Source: Methylobacterium mesophilicum (GTDB lineage Bacteria; Pseudomonadota; Alphaproteobacteria; Rhizobiales; Beijerinckiaceae). From it: a DNA stretch of 57,190 bases. Made by a program: the position numbers and the translations under genes. Below the pieces are notes generated by a model that ran no database searches, had not been told where the DNA came from, and was given only the letters and a program-made list of their open reading frames with translations. Positions within the stretch are counted from its first letter, which is position 1, and each line of letters begins with the position of its first letter. This document shows positions 15,634-24,336 of the stretch, piece by piece. The stretch covers positions 1 through 57,190 of the forward strand of contig NZ_BPQU01000030.1 of the NCBI RefSeq assembly GCF_022179445.1, in the 5' to 3' direction.

Positions 15634-16788
15634 ATGCGCATGCCTGCTCCCGATATGCCCCCTGCCTATGTCGACCCCGCCACCGGCGCCTCCCACCCGA
15701 TCGAGATCCCGCGCTGGCGGGGCGATTCGGGCGGGCCGCTGATGATCTCGCCGCTGCCCGGGATCGACCGGGGGCAGATCGACACCGGGCAGCGCTCGCT
15801 CTGGCGCTACGCGGCGGCGCTGCCGGTGGCGGTCACGGATCCGGTCTCGCTGGGGGAGGGCTGCACGCCGCTGGTGCGCCGGCCCTGGCGGGGGCGCCAC
15901 GCCCATTTCAAGCTCGAATGGTTCGCCCCCTCGGGCAGCTTCAAGGATCGCGGCGCCTCCGTGATGCTGTCGATCCTGCGCCAGCAGGGCATCGACGCGG
16001 TGCTGGAGGATTCGTCCGGCAACGGCGGCGCCGCGGTGGCGACCTACGCGGCCGCGGCCGGGATGCGGGCCAAGATCCTGGTCCCGGCTTCGACCTCGCC
16101 GGCCAAGACCGTGCAGATGCGCGCCGCCGGCGCCGAGGTCGAGCTGATCCCCGGCACCCGCCAGGACACCGCGGACGCGGCCATCCGGCAGGCCGACACG
16201 ATCTTCTACGCCAGCCACAACTGGCAGGCGCATTTCCTCCAGGGCACCAAGACGCTCGCCTACGAGCTGTGGGAGGACCTCGGATTCACCGCCCCCGACG
16301 CCGTGATCATCCCGTGCGGGGCGGGCAGCAACGTGCTCGGCTGCGACATCGGCTTCTCGGAGCTGCTGCGCCGGGGCGCGATCGCCCGGCTGCCCCGCCT
16401 CTACGCGGTGCAGCCGGCCCGGTGCGCGCCCCTGCATGCCGGCTTCCAGGCGCAGGCCGAGGACTTTCTGCCGGTCACCCCGGGCCCGACGCTGGCCGAG
16501 GGCGCCTCCATCGCCCAGCCGGTGCGCGGCCGGGCGGTGCTGGCGGCGCTCCGCCGGTCCGGGGGCGGCACCGTGGCGGTCTCGGAGCCGGCGATCGAGG
16601 CGGCGCTGATGGAGCTCGCCCGCTCCGGCCTCTACGTCGAGCCGACCTGCGCGATGGCCGCGGCGGCGCTGACCGACCTGACCGCCAGCGGCGCGATCGG
16701 GCCCGACGAGACCGTCGTGGCGGTGCTCACCGGCACCGGCATCAAGGCGACGCCGCGCATCGCCGAGCTTTTGGGTCTCGCCCCGTGA
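15634..16788 (+). CDS. threonine synthase-like PLP-dependent enzyme (fold type II)
   Basis: This 384-residue enzyme has the cofactor-binding lysine K104 in APSGSFKDRGAS, the phosphate loop SSGNGGAAVATYAAAAG and a C-terminal glycine-rich VLTGTGIKATP. These are hallmarks of the threonine synthase / serine-threonine dehydratase superfamily. Likely chemistry is beta-elimination or replacement on a hydroxy- or phosphohydroxy-amino acid. Next to a beta-hydroxyaspartate-aldolase-like gene it is a candidate hydroxyaspartate dehydratase, but it looks more like threonine synthase than BhcB. A GTG three bases upstream of the ATG is an alternative start. Confidence 0.82.
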   Translation: MRMPAPDMPPAYVDPATGASHPIEIPRWRGDSGGPLMISPLPGIDRGQIDTGQRSLWRYAAALPVAVTDPVSLGEGCTPLVRRPWRGRHAHFKLEWFAPSGSFKDRGASVMLSILRQQGIDAVLEDSSGNGGAAVATYAAAAGMRAKILVPASTSPAKTVQMRAAGAEVELIPGTRQDTADAAIRQADTIFYASHNWQAHFLQGTKTLAYELWEDLGFTAPDAVIIPCGAGSNVLGCDIGFSELLRRGAIARLPRLYAVQPARCAPLHAGFQAQAEDFLPVTPGPTLAEGASIAQPVRGRAVLAALRRSGGGTVAVSEPAIEAALMELARSGLYVEPTCAMAAAALTDLTASGAIGPDETVVAVLTGTGIKATPRIAELLGLAP

Positions 16789-16841
16789 CCCGCTGACACG
16801 ACCGCGAAACGAAAAAACGCCCGACCAGGAGGAGACACCCC

Positions 16842-17963
16842 ATGCGCAACAACATTCCCGCCCGCGTCGGCATGCCGGTGGAGGAGGTCGACACCCCCTG
16901 CCTGATGGTCGATCTCGACGCGTTCGAGCGCAACGTCGACACGCTCGGCCGCTTCATGAAGGAGAACGGCCTGCGCCACCGCGCCCATGCCAAGACGCAC
17001 AAGTCCTCCGACATCGCGACCGTGCAGATCGAGCGGGGCGGCGCCTGCGGGGTCTGCTGCCAGAAGGTCAGCGAGGCCGAGGCCCTGGTGAGCGCCGGCA
17101 TCCGCGACGTGCTGGTGTCGAACCAGGTGGTCGCGCCCCAGAAGATCGAGCGCCTGGCGGCCCTGGCCAAGCGGGCGCGGGTGCTGGTCTGCGTCGACGA
17201 CCCCGGCAACGTCGATGACCTGTCGGCGGCCGCCGTGAAATACGGCGTCACCCTCGAGGCCCTGGTGGAGATCGATGTCGGCGCCGGCCGCTGCGGCGTC
17301 GCCCCCGGCGAGCCCGCGGTGGCGATCGCGAAAAAGATCGCGGCGGCGCCGGGGCTGAAATTCGCCGGGCTGCAGGCCTATCAGGGCCGGGCGCAGCACG
17401 TGCGCGACTACGCCGAGCGCAAGGCCCTGATCCAGACGGCGATCGACGACACGAAGCGCACCGTCGACCTGCTGAAGGCCGAGGGGCTCGCCTGCGACAT
17501 CGTCGCGGGCGCCGGCACCGGCAGCTTCGCCCTGGAGGGCGGCAGCGGCGTCTACAACGAGCTGCAATGCGGCTCCTACGTGTTCATGGACGCCGACTAC
17601 CAGCGGGTGAAGGACGCGAGCGGCCAGCCGATCGGCGACTTCGAGAACAGCCTGTTCATCGTCACGTCGATCATGAGCAAGGCCAAGGCCGATGTCGCGA
17701 TCTGCGACGCCGGCCTGAAGGCCCAGAGCATCGACAGCGGCCTGCCCCTGGTGTTCGGCCGGAGCGACGTGGAATACGTCAAGTGTTCGGACGAGCACGG
17801 GGTGATCAGCGATCCCGGCAACGTGCTCAAGCTCAACGACCGCCTGAAGCTGATCCCGGGCCATTGCGACCCGACCGTCAACGTCTACGACTGGTATGTC
17901 GGGGTGCGGGACGGCCGGGTCGAGGCGGTCTGGCCGGTCACCGCCCGCGGCATGACGTTGTAG
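16842..17963 (+). CDS. bhcC: D-threonine aldolase / DSD1-family PLP enzyme, beta-hydroxyaspartate aldolase (BhcC)-like
   Basis: This 373-residue enzyme has the fold-III PLP lysine K51 in HRAHAKTHKSSD, a GAGRCGV loop, YQGRAQHV and a C-terminal metal site in PGHCDPTVNVYDW. From memory its blocks (GGACGVCCQKVSEAEA, YNELQCGSYVFMDADY, KCSDEHGV, GLKAQSIDSGLP) closely follow the Paracoccus 3-hydroxy-D-aspartate aldolase, which joins glycine and glyoxylate or splits hydroxyaspartate. A close D-threonine aldolase or D-serine dehydratase role cannot be excluded. It lies 53 bases behind the PLP lyase-like gene and is followed by a BhcD-like gene, so the three probably act together. A GGAGGAG ribosome-binding site precedes the ATG. 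Confidence 0.85.
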   Translation: MRNNIPARVGMPVEEVDTPCLMVDLDAFERNVDTLGRFMKENGLRHRAHAKTHKSSDIATVQIERGGACGVCCQKVSEAEALVSAGIRDVLVSNQVVAPQKIERLAALAKRARVLVCVDDPGNVDDLSAAAVKYGVTLEALVEIDVGAGRCGVAPGEPAVAIAKKIAAAPGLKFAGLQAYQGRAQHVRDYAERKALIQTAIDDTKRTVDLLKAEGLACDIVAGAGTGSFALEGGSGVYNELQCGSYVFMDADYQRVKDASGQPIGDFENSLFIVTSIMSKAKADVAICDAGLKAQSIDSGLPLVFGRSDVEYVKCSDEHGVISDPGNVLKLNDRLKLIPGHCDPTVNVYDWYVGVRDGRVEAVWPVTARGMTL

Positions 17964-17988
17964 GGTAGGGGGCGGCTCCCACCCATCC

Positions 17989-18109
17989 CCCTCATCCTGA
18001 GGTGGCCGCGCCAGCGGCCCTCGAAGGAGGGCTCCAGAGGTCGCGCGGCCGCTGGAGGGCTCCTTCGAGGCCGGGCGATCGTCGATCGCCCGGCACCTCA
18101 GGATGAGGG
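17989..18109. repeat. interspersed nested-palindrome element, family A
   Basis: Outer perfect 16-bp arms ccctcatcctgaggtg (17989-18004) and cacctcaggatgaggg (18094-18109) enclose a second imperfect stem (ctcgaaggagggctccag against ctggagggctccttcgag) and a third hairpin ccgggcgatc/gatcgcccgg. Related sequences occur at about 20003-20057 and 57061-57150. The element sits between two genes that may be co-transcribed and might alter expression of the downstream one. Confidence 0.75.
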
Positions 18110-18151
18110 CGCGGATGGGAGAGGCCGAATCACAGGAAAGGCTTGCCGCTC

Positions 18152-19099
18152 ATGCGCTTCATCTCGGAAGAGGAATCCGCCGCCCTGGTCGATCACGCCC
18201 TGGCGTTCGCGGCGGCCCGGGAGGCGCTGATCGCCGCGGTCGCGCCGGGCACCACCCTGTTCCCGGCGGTGCTGGGGCACGGCTCGGAGCCGGCCAACCG
18301 CTTCTCGATCAAGTCGGGGTCGACCGTCGACTATGCCGGCCTGAAGGTCGGCTCGTTCTGGCCGGGCAATCCGGACCGGGGCCTGCCGCGGCACAATTCG
18401 GTGATCCTGCTGTTCGACCAGGAAGTCGGCCGGGTCGACACGGTGATCGAGGCGGGCCGCGTCAACGCCTACCGCACCGCCGCCGCCGACGCGGTGGCGG
18501 CCAGCGTCCTGGCCCGGCCGGATTCGGCCGTGCTCGCCGTGTTCGGGGCCGGCAACCAGGCGGAATTCGAATGCGCGGCGCTCGCCCGGATCCTGCCGAT
18601 CCGGACCGTGCTGGTGGTGGCGCGGGATCACGATAAGGTCGCGGGGTTTGCCGAGCGCCTGCGGGGGCAGGGGGCCGCGGTCGAGGTGCGGGCGGCCGAC
18701 CCGCAGGAGGCCTGCCGGGCCGCCGACGTGATCGTGACGGCCACGCCCGCCCGGGCGCCGCTGTTCGAGGCCGATTGGGTCCGCCCCGGCACCCATGTCG
18801 CCGCCATGGGGGCGGATGCCAAGGGCAAGCAGGAGCTGCCCCCGGCCCTGCTCGAGCGGGCGGCCCTCTACTGCGACCTGCCCGAGCAGTCGCGCACCAT
18901 CGGCGAGTTCCAGCACGCCCCCGCGGCGGCGGAGCTGCGGGCGATCGGCGCCGTGCTGGGGAGCGGGCAGGGGGCCCGGACCGACCCCGAGGCGATCACG
19001 GTGTTCGATTCCTCCGGCATCGCCCTCCAGGACCTGACCATCGCCCGGGCGATCCTGGCAAAATGGGTTTCCAAAGGGCATGAGCCCTTTGGCGGGTAA
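18152..19099 (+). CDS. ornithine cyclodeaminase-family protein, iminosuccinate reductase (BhcD)-like
   Basis: This 315-residue NAD(P)-dependent enzyme of the ornithine cyclodeaminase / mu-crystallin family has the Rossmann motif FGAGNQAEFECAALA. It also has GTHVAAMGADAKGKQELPPA and EFQHAPAAAEL, the blocks I remember as shared with Paracoccus iminosuccinate reductase BhcD, so reduction of iminosuccinate to aspartate is a reasonable guess; ketimine or alanine reduction is the alternative. The ATG at 18152 follows AGGAAAG; a TTG nine bases upstream is less likely. The last dozen residues (WVSKGHEPFGG) are encoded by an intergenic repeat, so the C-terminus is probably repeat-derived. Confidence 0.82.
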   Translation: MRFISEEESAALVDHALAFAAAREALIAAVAPGTTLFPAVLGHGSEPANRFSIKSGSTVDYAGLKVGSFWPGNPDRGLPRHNSVILLFDQEVGRVDTVIEAGRVNAYRTAAADAVAASVLARPDSAVLAVFGAGNQAEFECAALARILPIRTVLVVARDHDKVAGFAERLRGQGAAVEVRAADPQEACRAADVIVTATPARAPLFEADWVRPGTHVAAMGADAKGKQELPPALLERAALYCDLPEQSRTIGEFQHAPAAAELRAIGAVLGSGQGARTDPEAITVFDSSGIALQDLTIARAILAKWVSKGHEPFGG

Positions 19100-19170
19100 T
19101 CAGGGCGGAGCCCCGATGACGACGAGCAGGGCGCCGCCCTGCACCCGCAAAAGGTCGGGGACCTTTTGAA
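19064..19170. repeat. family B multi-hairpin repeat invading a gene end
   Basis: Contains ccaaagggcatgagccctttgg, agggcgccgccct and an aaaaggtc/gaccttttg stem. The left part encodes the last codons of the BhcD-like protein and the right part reaches to 14 bases before the cobF start. Confidence 0.7.
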
Positions 19171-19183
19171 ACCGGGATTTCGC

Positions 19184-19939
19184 ATGCAGGACCGTCAGAT
19201 CCGGGTCATCGGCATCGGCACGGGCGATCCCGAGCACCTGACCCTCCAGGCGGTGCGGGCGCTGGCCGATGTCGACGCGGTGTTCGTGCTCGACAAGCGC
19301 GCCGAGACCGCCGACCTCGTGGACATCCGCAAGCGGATCTGCGCCGCCCATATCCAAAAGCCCCACCGGGTCGTCACCGTCGAGGATCCGCCCCGGGAGC
19401 GCCGCCCGGCCGATTACGGCGCCACCGTCGAGGCCTGGCACGCGGCCCGGGCCGAGCGGCTGGAGGCGGCCTTCGCGGCGGAGCTCGAATCCGGGCAGGT
19501 CGGGGCGATCCTGGTCTGGGGCGACCCGGCCCTCTACGACAGCACCCTGCGGATCCTCGACCGCATCGCGTCGCGCGGGCGCCTCGCCCTGCGCTACGCC
19601 GTGATCCCCGGCCTCTCGAGCGTTCAGGTCCTGGCCGCCCGCCACGGCGTGCCGCTCAACGCCATCGGCGGCCCGGTGCTGATCACCACCGGGCGGCGCC
19701 TCGCCGCGGGCTGGCCCGAGGATGCTGAGAGCGTCGTGGTGATGCTCGACGGCGATCCGAGCTTCGCCGGCCTCGACCCGGCGCTGACGATCTACTGGGG
19801 GGCCTACCTCGGCAGCCCGGACGAGATCCTGGTCTCCGGCCGCCTCGGCACCGTCGGCGCCGAGATCCGGCGGGTCCGCGCGGAGGCCCGGGCGCGGCAC
19901 GGCTGGATCATGGATATCTATTTGTTGCGGCGGCTCTGA
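19184..19939 (+). CDS. cobF: precorrin-6A synthase (deacetylating)
   Basis: This 251-residue tetrapyrrole methylase of the aerobic cobalamin route uses S-adenosylmethionine to methylate precorrin-5 at C-1 with loss of the acetyl group. The SAM/tetrapyrrole methylase motif IGIGTGDPEHLTLQAVRAL opens the protein, and VWGDPALYDSTLRILDRI plus VIPGLSSVQVLAARHGVPLN follow, the pattern specific to CobF. Length fits the family. The ATG at 19184 is preferred over a TTG 18 bases upstream. No other cob gene is adjacent, so it stands apart from the main pathway cluster. It starts 14 bases after a family B repeat, so it may have its own weak promoter. Confidence 0.88.
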   Translation: MQDRQIRVIGIGTGDPEHLTLQAVRALADVDAVFVLDKRAETADLVDIRKRICAAHIQKPHRVVTVEDPPRERRPADYGATVEAWHAARAERLEAAFAAELESGQVGAILVWGDPALYDSTLRILDRIASRGRLALRYAVIPGLSSVQVLAARHGVPLNAIGGPVLITTGRRLAAGWPEDAESVVVMLDGDPSFAGLDPALTIYWGAYLGSPDEILVSGRLGTVGAEIRRVRAEARARHGWIMDIYLLRRL

Positions 19940-19994
19940 GCGGGAGAGGCTGCGCCCCCCGACCCCGGAGTGCTGCGCTGCGCGCGCGAATATC

Positions 19995-20060
19995 CCGATC
20001 TCGTCCCTCATCCTTCGAGGTCTCCGCTTCGCTTCGCCGCCTCAGGATGAGGGGAGGATG
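19995..20060. repeat. short family A palindrome between cobF and helicase
   Basis: ccctcatccttcgagg ... gcctcaggatgagggg forms an imperfect stem with a clustered cgcttcgc loop. It is a reduced form of the element at 17989-18109 and lies between two same-strand genes. Confidence 0.6.
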
Positions 20061-20159
20061 GGAGGACTCGGGCCAGCAGCGCGCGCCGCGAGAACGCCGG
20101 CCCCCGCCGTGACCCCGCCGCCACGGACAGGACGGCCCGACCGGGCTAGACCCGCCGCC

Positions 20160-21863
20160 ATGCTGCGCTTGCGGGACTACCAGCGCGCCAGCCTCGACGC
20201 GCTCGCGGCCGCCTGGGGGCGGGGAGGGGGCGACGCGGCGGCGCCCGGCCATCTGGTCGTGCTGCCCACCGGGGCCGGCAAGGCCCTGGTCATCGCCGCC
20301 CTCGCCCGGGAGGCGGTGACACAAAACCCCCTCGCCCGGGTGGCGATCGTCACCCACAGCCGCGAACTCGTCGCCCAGAACTTTTCGGAGTTGACCCGCT
20401 ACTGGCCGGAGGCGCCGGCCGGCATCTTCTCCGCCGGGCTCGGGCGCCGGGAGGCCGGCGCGCAGGTCCTGGTCTGCGGCATCCAGTCCGTGGCCGACCG
20501 GCTCGACGCGGTGGGCCCGCGCGACCTCGTGATCGTGGACGAGGCGCACCTGATCCCGCGGGCCGCCCACACCCGCTACGGCCGGTTCCTGGCCGGCCTG
20601 CGGGCGCTCGCCCCCGGGATGCGGGTGGCGGGCTTCACCGCGACCCCCTACCGGCTCGATTCCGGCCGCCTCGACGCAGGGGAGGGCCGCCTGTTTTCCG
20701 GGATCGCCTACGAGGCCGATACCGGCGACCTGATCCGCCGGGGCTTCCTGGCGCCCCTCGTCTCCAAGGCGACCCTCACCCAGCTCGACGTCTCCGGGGT
20801 CGGCCGGCGCGGGGGCGACTATATCCCGGGGGAGCTGGAGGCGGCGGTCAACCGCGACTGGATCACCCGGGCCGCCGTGGCGGAGCTGGCGGAATACGGC
20901 GGCCGGCGCCGGGCCTGGCTCGCCTTCTGCGCCGGCCTCGCCCATGCCGACGCCGTGCGCGACGCGGTGCGGGCCGAGGGGTATTCCTGCGAGACCGTCT
21001 CGGGCGAAACGCCCCGCCGGGAGCGCGACCGGATCGTGTCGGCGTTCCGGGCTGGAAAAATTCGCTGCCTGACCTCGGTGGGCGTGCTCGGCACCGGCTT
21101 CAACGCCCCGGAGGTCGATCTCGTGGCGCTGCTGCGCCCGACCCGCAGCACCGGCCTCTACGTGCAGCAGGTCGGCCGGGCGCTGCGCCGCGCCCCCGGC
21201 AAGGCCGACGCGCTGATCCTCGACTATGCCGGCCTGGTGCGGATGCACGGGCCGGTGGACGCCGTCACGGCGCAGAGTGCCGCTCAGGTGCTCGGCGGGG
21301 CAGGGGGGCTGCGTGCAAAACCCTGCCCCGGCTGCGGCGCCCTGATCGCCCTGAACGCCTCCACGTGCGAGGCCTGCTGGACCGAGCCGGAGGACGAGGC
21401 CGACCCGGCCGCCCTGCACGACGCCGCGGCCGAGGACGCATTGCCGATCCTGTCGGCCGAGATCGTGCCGGCCGCCGAGCCCGCCGGCCCTGCCCCGGAG
21501 GCGGAGGCGAAGGCGGAGGCGCCCTGGCATCCGGTGACGGACCTGAGCCTGGAGGCCGCCCCGGACGGCCTGGACCTCGTGCTCGGCTGGCGGGACGGCG
21601 GCGCCGCGGCCGACTGGCGGGTGCGCCTGCGGCCCGGGCGCAGCGGCTACGAGCGGGAGAAGGCGGTGCTGTGGTGGCGCGGGCTCGGCGGCGGCCGCGA
21701 CGCGCCGATGGATGCCGCCGGCTTCCTGGAGCGGGCCGATTCCCTGGCCCGGCCGGCGGCGATCCGGATCCGGCCGGGCCGGCTGTCGGACCAGATCGAG
21801 TGCCGCGCCCAGGACGGCCGGATCTTCGCCGACCAGAGCCGCCTCGCCGGGCGCGCCGCGTGA
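20160..21863 (+). CDS. SF2 DEAD/DEAH-box helicase, RadD-like
   Basis: This 567-residue helicase has Walker A PTGAGKALVIAALA, the DEAH box VDEAHLIP, motif III FTATPYR and motif VI QQVGRALRRAPGKAD. A CxxC-type zinc site (CPGCGAL...CEACW) lies near residue 415, after the helicase core, as in RadD (YejH) proteins that help repair crosslinks and process recombination intermediates. The C-terminal 130 residues are family-specific and unassigned. The ATG at 20160 starts the core directly; an upstream in-frame ATG would add 34 unstructured residues. No neighbour suggests a dedicated system, so a general DNA-repair role is likely but not certain. Confidence 0.82.
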   Translation: MLRLRDYQRASLDALAAAWGRGGGDAAAPGHLVVLPTGAGKALVIAALAREAVTQNPLARVAIVTHSRELVAQNFSELTRYWPEAPAGIFSAGLGRREAGAQVLVCGIQSVADRLDAVGPRDLVIVDEAHLIPRAAHTRYGRFLAGLRALAPGMRVAGFTATPYRLDSGRLDAGEGRLFSGIAYEADTGDLIRRGFLAPLVSKATLTQLDVSGVGRRGGDYIPGELEAAVNRDWITRAAVAELAEYGGRRRAWLAFCAGLAHADAVRDAVRAEGYSCETVSGETPRRERDRIVSAFRAGKIRCLTSVGVLGTGFNAPEVDLVALLRPTRSTGLYVQQVGRALRRAPGKADALILDYAGLVRMHGPVDAVTAQSAAQVLGGAGGLRAKPCPGCGALIALNASTCEACWTEPEDEADPAALHDAAAEDALPILSAEIVPAAEPAGPAPEAEAKAEAPWHPVTDLSLEAAPDGLDLVLGWRDGGAAADWRVRLRPGRSGYEREKAVLWWRGLGGGRDAPMDAAGFLERADSLARPAAIRIRPGRLSDQIECRAQDGRIFADQSRLAGRAA

Positions 21864-22866
21864 CGCCGCGGGGAGGGCGCCTCATGCAGGGTCCCCGGAC
21901 CGCCCTCGCCCGGTGGTCGCGGCGCGGAGCCGCGCTCCCGGTCCGCTGCGCCACCCGCCGGCTCCGCGGAAGGACGGGGCCGGCGATCCGGCCTTGGACC
22001 AGCCGGCCGCTGGCCCGGCCATCTGGCATGCCAGACCCCCTCACCCGACCGTGCCGAAGCCGTTGGTTCCATAATATATCTTATGCGAACTCTGGATGGG
22101 GGTAGCAGGAGGCGTTCCGGGTGGGTCCGATCCAGTCCGAGGCTGGGCCTCACCATCACGGCGGCGGCCCCTGGATCGTGCCGGCTGCCGGCCTTGCGGC
22201 TTGGCCTTGCGGCTTTGCCTTGCGGCTTGGCCTCGGCCATCCCGGGACGCGCGTCCTCGAGCTGACGTGCTTGGGCTCCATTCGGCCCCGCCGGGCCTCT
22301 GAGCCCGCAGGCCCTGCGCCGCTTCGGTGGCATCGCCGCCGCGGCGAAGCCGCCGCCTGGATGAAGCGGCCCGGCGCGTGCGTCGTCGTGCGGAAGGTCC
22401 CGCGGCCGCATCCGTGCGGAACGCCCTGTCCGGGCGAGGGCGGTCCGCATTCCGGTCGGAGGCCCCTCCCCGCGGGCGCGTCATCGCTCCGACCGGGGCC
22501 GGGACCCGCTCGGGTTCGAGCATCGTCCCGAAGGATGGAGGCCGGCTTTCGGGTCGGAGGTGACGGTCGCGGGGCCTATCCCGGCCTCGTCGCGAGGTGC
22601 GCCGGAAGGCTGGTTCGAGGCGCACTGGCGCGGGCGTCTCAGGATGAGGCGCCTCGGATCGAGGGGCGACCGATCGGGACCGGGCGGGCGCCCGTCGCGG
22701 ATCGTCGGTTCCGGTGCCCGGCACGATCTGGCCGGGGCGGGCGAGGCGGGACGGCCTCACGGGGCGCGGCGGGCGCTGCTCGCCGGTCTCTCACGTCCCT
22801 GCCCTGCTTCGCCGTGCTTGGCCCCCTGCCCCGCCCCCGCGCATGGCGGTCCGGGCGCGCGGCCCG
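21864..22866. other. gene-poor kilobase with repeats
   Basis: No gene is supported. It holds an AT-rich spot at about 22066-22086, three 13-bp tandem units of ccttgcggcttgg (22192-22230, middle copy one base different) and a degenerate REP core (catcgtcccgaagg / ccggctttcgggtcgg, about 22524-22557). Long open frames here run on both strands at once without any domain, as expected for GC-rich non-coding DNA. Confidence 0.45.
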
Positions 22867-24270
22867 TCAACCGGCGGGCGCCGCGTCGAACCCGTCGTAA
22901 TAGTCGAAGAAGACCCGCTCCGGGTCGTGCCGGCTGCGCAGGGCACAGAGCCGCTGCCATTTCTCGGGCGTGAAGGCGCGCGCGACGCTATCCGGATTCT
23001 CGATCGTGTTGCTCTCGCCCAGGTAGCAGCCCACCGTGAACGGCCTCAGCGCCCCGACCATGGCCCGGTGCCAGTCCGTGTTGGTCCGGTCGTCGGCCGC
23101 CTCGTGCCACATCGTCCACGGGCCGCCATACACCGCCGAGGACATGGAGCAGGCCATGTCCTTCTGCGCGGCCGGGACATCGGGGCCGCAGAAGATCGTG
23201 AGCAGGAACACGCTCGTGCTCGACGGCGCCGCCGGCAGCAGCGGCAGGACGGCCTCGATCAGGTCCCCGGGGCTGTGATTCGAATACGTCGCCTCGACCC
23301 GGGACCGGAGCCCGTCCGGCCACAGCGCGCCGGACATGTCGAACAGCTGCTCGAAGGTGAGCGGCACGGCGCGCTCCGCCGCGAGCGGCGCCACCGGCGC
23401 GCGGTCCAGGGGCTCCAGGGCGCGCCCGGCCGCCTCCGGCGTGTCCTCGAACGCCGTCCCGGTCACCATGCACAGCCAGCCGTCGTCGGCGGCGGCGGCC
23501 GCGCGCAGCGCCGGCGGCGCCTGGACGAGGAACTGGCTGAGCTCGACGCTGGGCGACACCTCCCGGGCGATCGCGCCGAGCCACCGGCCGACCGCGGGGG
23601 CCTCCGCCAGACGGTAGTAATGGGTGCTGCCGTGGATCGCGCGCGGCAGCGCGTGAAGCTTGAGGTGGTACCGCGTGACGACGCCGAAGAAGCCCGGGCC
23701 GGCGCCGCGGGCGGCCCAGAAGAAATCCGGGTTCTCGGTCTGGCTGGCGCGGATTAGCGCGCCCTGCGCGGTGACCAGCTCGATGGCCTCCAGGCTCTCG
23801 GCGCCCAGCCCCCAGACCGTGGGGTTCCAGGCCATGCCGCCGCCCAGGAAGTAGCCGCTCGCCTTGACCTGCGGGCAATGGCCGGTGGGGAAGGCGAGCC
23901 CCAGCGGGTTGAGCGCCCGCTGGATGTCGCGGTTGCTGACGATCGGCCGGATCACCGCCCTGCGCTGCGCGGCGTCGATCGAGACGAAGCCCGTGAGATC
24001 CTGGAGGTCGATCAGCAGGCCGCCGGACCGCAGGGTCGGCTGGCACCAATTGTGGCCGCCGCCGCGGACGACCACCTTCAGCCCGTTCGCCCGGGCGAAG
24101 GTCACGGCCGCGACGACGTCGTCCTCGTCGGCCGCCCGCACCACGACATCCGGGGCGCGGTCCGGGATCAGCCGGTTCCAGAGGTTCGCGTGGGCCGCCT
24201 CCCGGAACTGCGGATCCCCCGCCGCGATCACGGAACCGCGGCAGGATCGTCTCAGGTTGTCGAGGGTCAT
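22867..24270 (-). CDS. FAD-binding berberine-bridge-type oxidoreductase
   Basis: This 467-residue flavoenzyme has a PCMH FAD-binding domain followed by a BBE-type C-terminus (FFDYYDGFDAAPAG). Two potential covalent flavin sites are visible: His in VVVRGGGHNW and Cys in TGHCPQVKASGYFLGGG, the arrangement of bicovalent FAD enzymes that oxidise alcohols, sugars or alkaloids using O2. The active-site base cannot be pinned down. No signal peptide is seen, so it is probably cytosolic. The gene precedes no obvious pathway partner; guanine deaminase is 66 bases upstream on the same strand, but a functional link is unclear. Confidence 0.85.
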   Translation of the reverse strand: MTLDNLRRSCRGSVIAAGDPQFREAAHANLWNRLIPDRAPDVVVRAADEDDVVAAVTFARANGLKVVVRGGGHNWCQPTLRSGGLLIDLQDLTGFVSIDAAQRRAVIRPIVSNRDIQRALNPLGLAFPTGHCPQVKASGYFLGGGMAWNPTVWGLGAESLEAIELVTAQGALIRASQTENPDFFWAARGAGPGFFGVVTRYHLKLHALPRAIHGSTHYYRLAEAPAVGRWLGAIAREVSPSVELSQFLVQAPPALRAAAAADDGWLCMVTGTAFEDTPEAAGRALEPLDRAPVAPLAAERAVPLTFEQLFDMSGALWPDGLRSRVEATYSNHSPGDLIEAVLPLLPAAPSSTSVFLLTIFCGPDVPAAQKDMACSMSSAVYGGPWTMWHEAADDRTNTDWHRAMVGALRPFTVGCYLGESNTIENPDSVARAFTPEKWQRLCALRSRHDPERVFFDYYDGFDAAPAG

Positions 24271-24336
24271 GACCGCACCCGGCGCGAGGAATGGTTTCGG
24301 TCGGGCACGATCACGCCCCCCAGCCCTGTCGCAGGC

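Noticed and set aside
15634..16788. BhcB-type hydroxyaspartate dehydratase
   Set aside because: The sequence follows the threonine synthase-like pattern and is about 385 residues, longer than BhcB-type dehydratases as I recall them; kept only as a candidate for that step.
18152..19099. True ornithine cyclodeaminase (proline from ornithine)
   Set aside because: Conserved blocks resemble iminosuccinate/ketimine reductases of the same family more than classical ornithine cyclodeaminase, and context favours aspartate formation.
22121..22900. Overlapping open frames on both strands in the gene-poor kilobase
   Set aside because: Arginine/alanine-rich translations without motifs on either strand, typical of GC-rich non-coding DNA.
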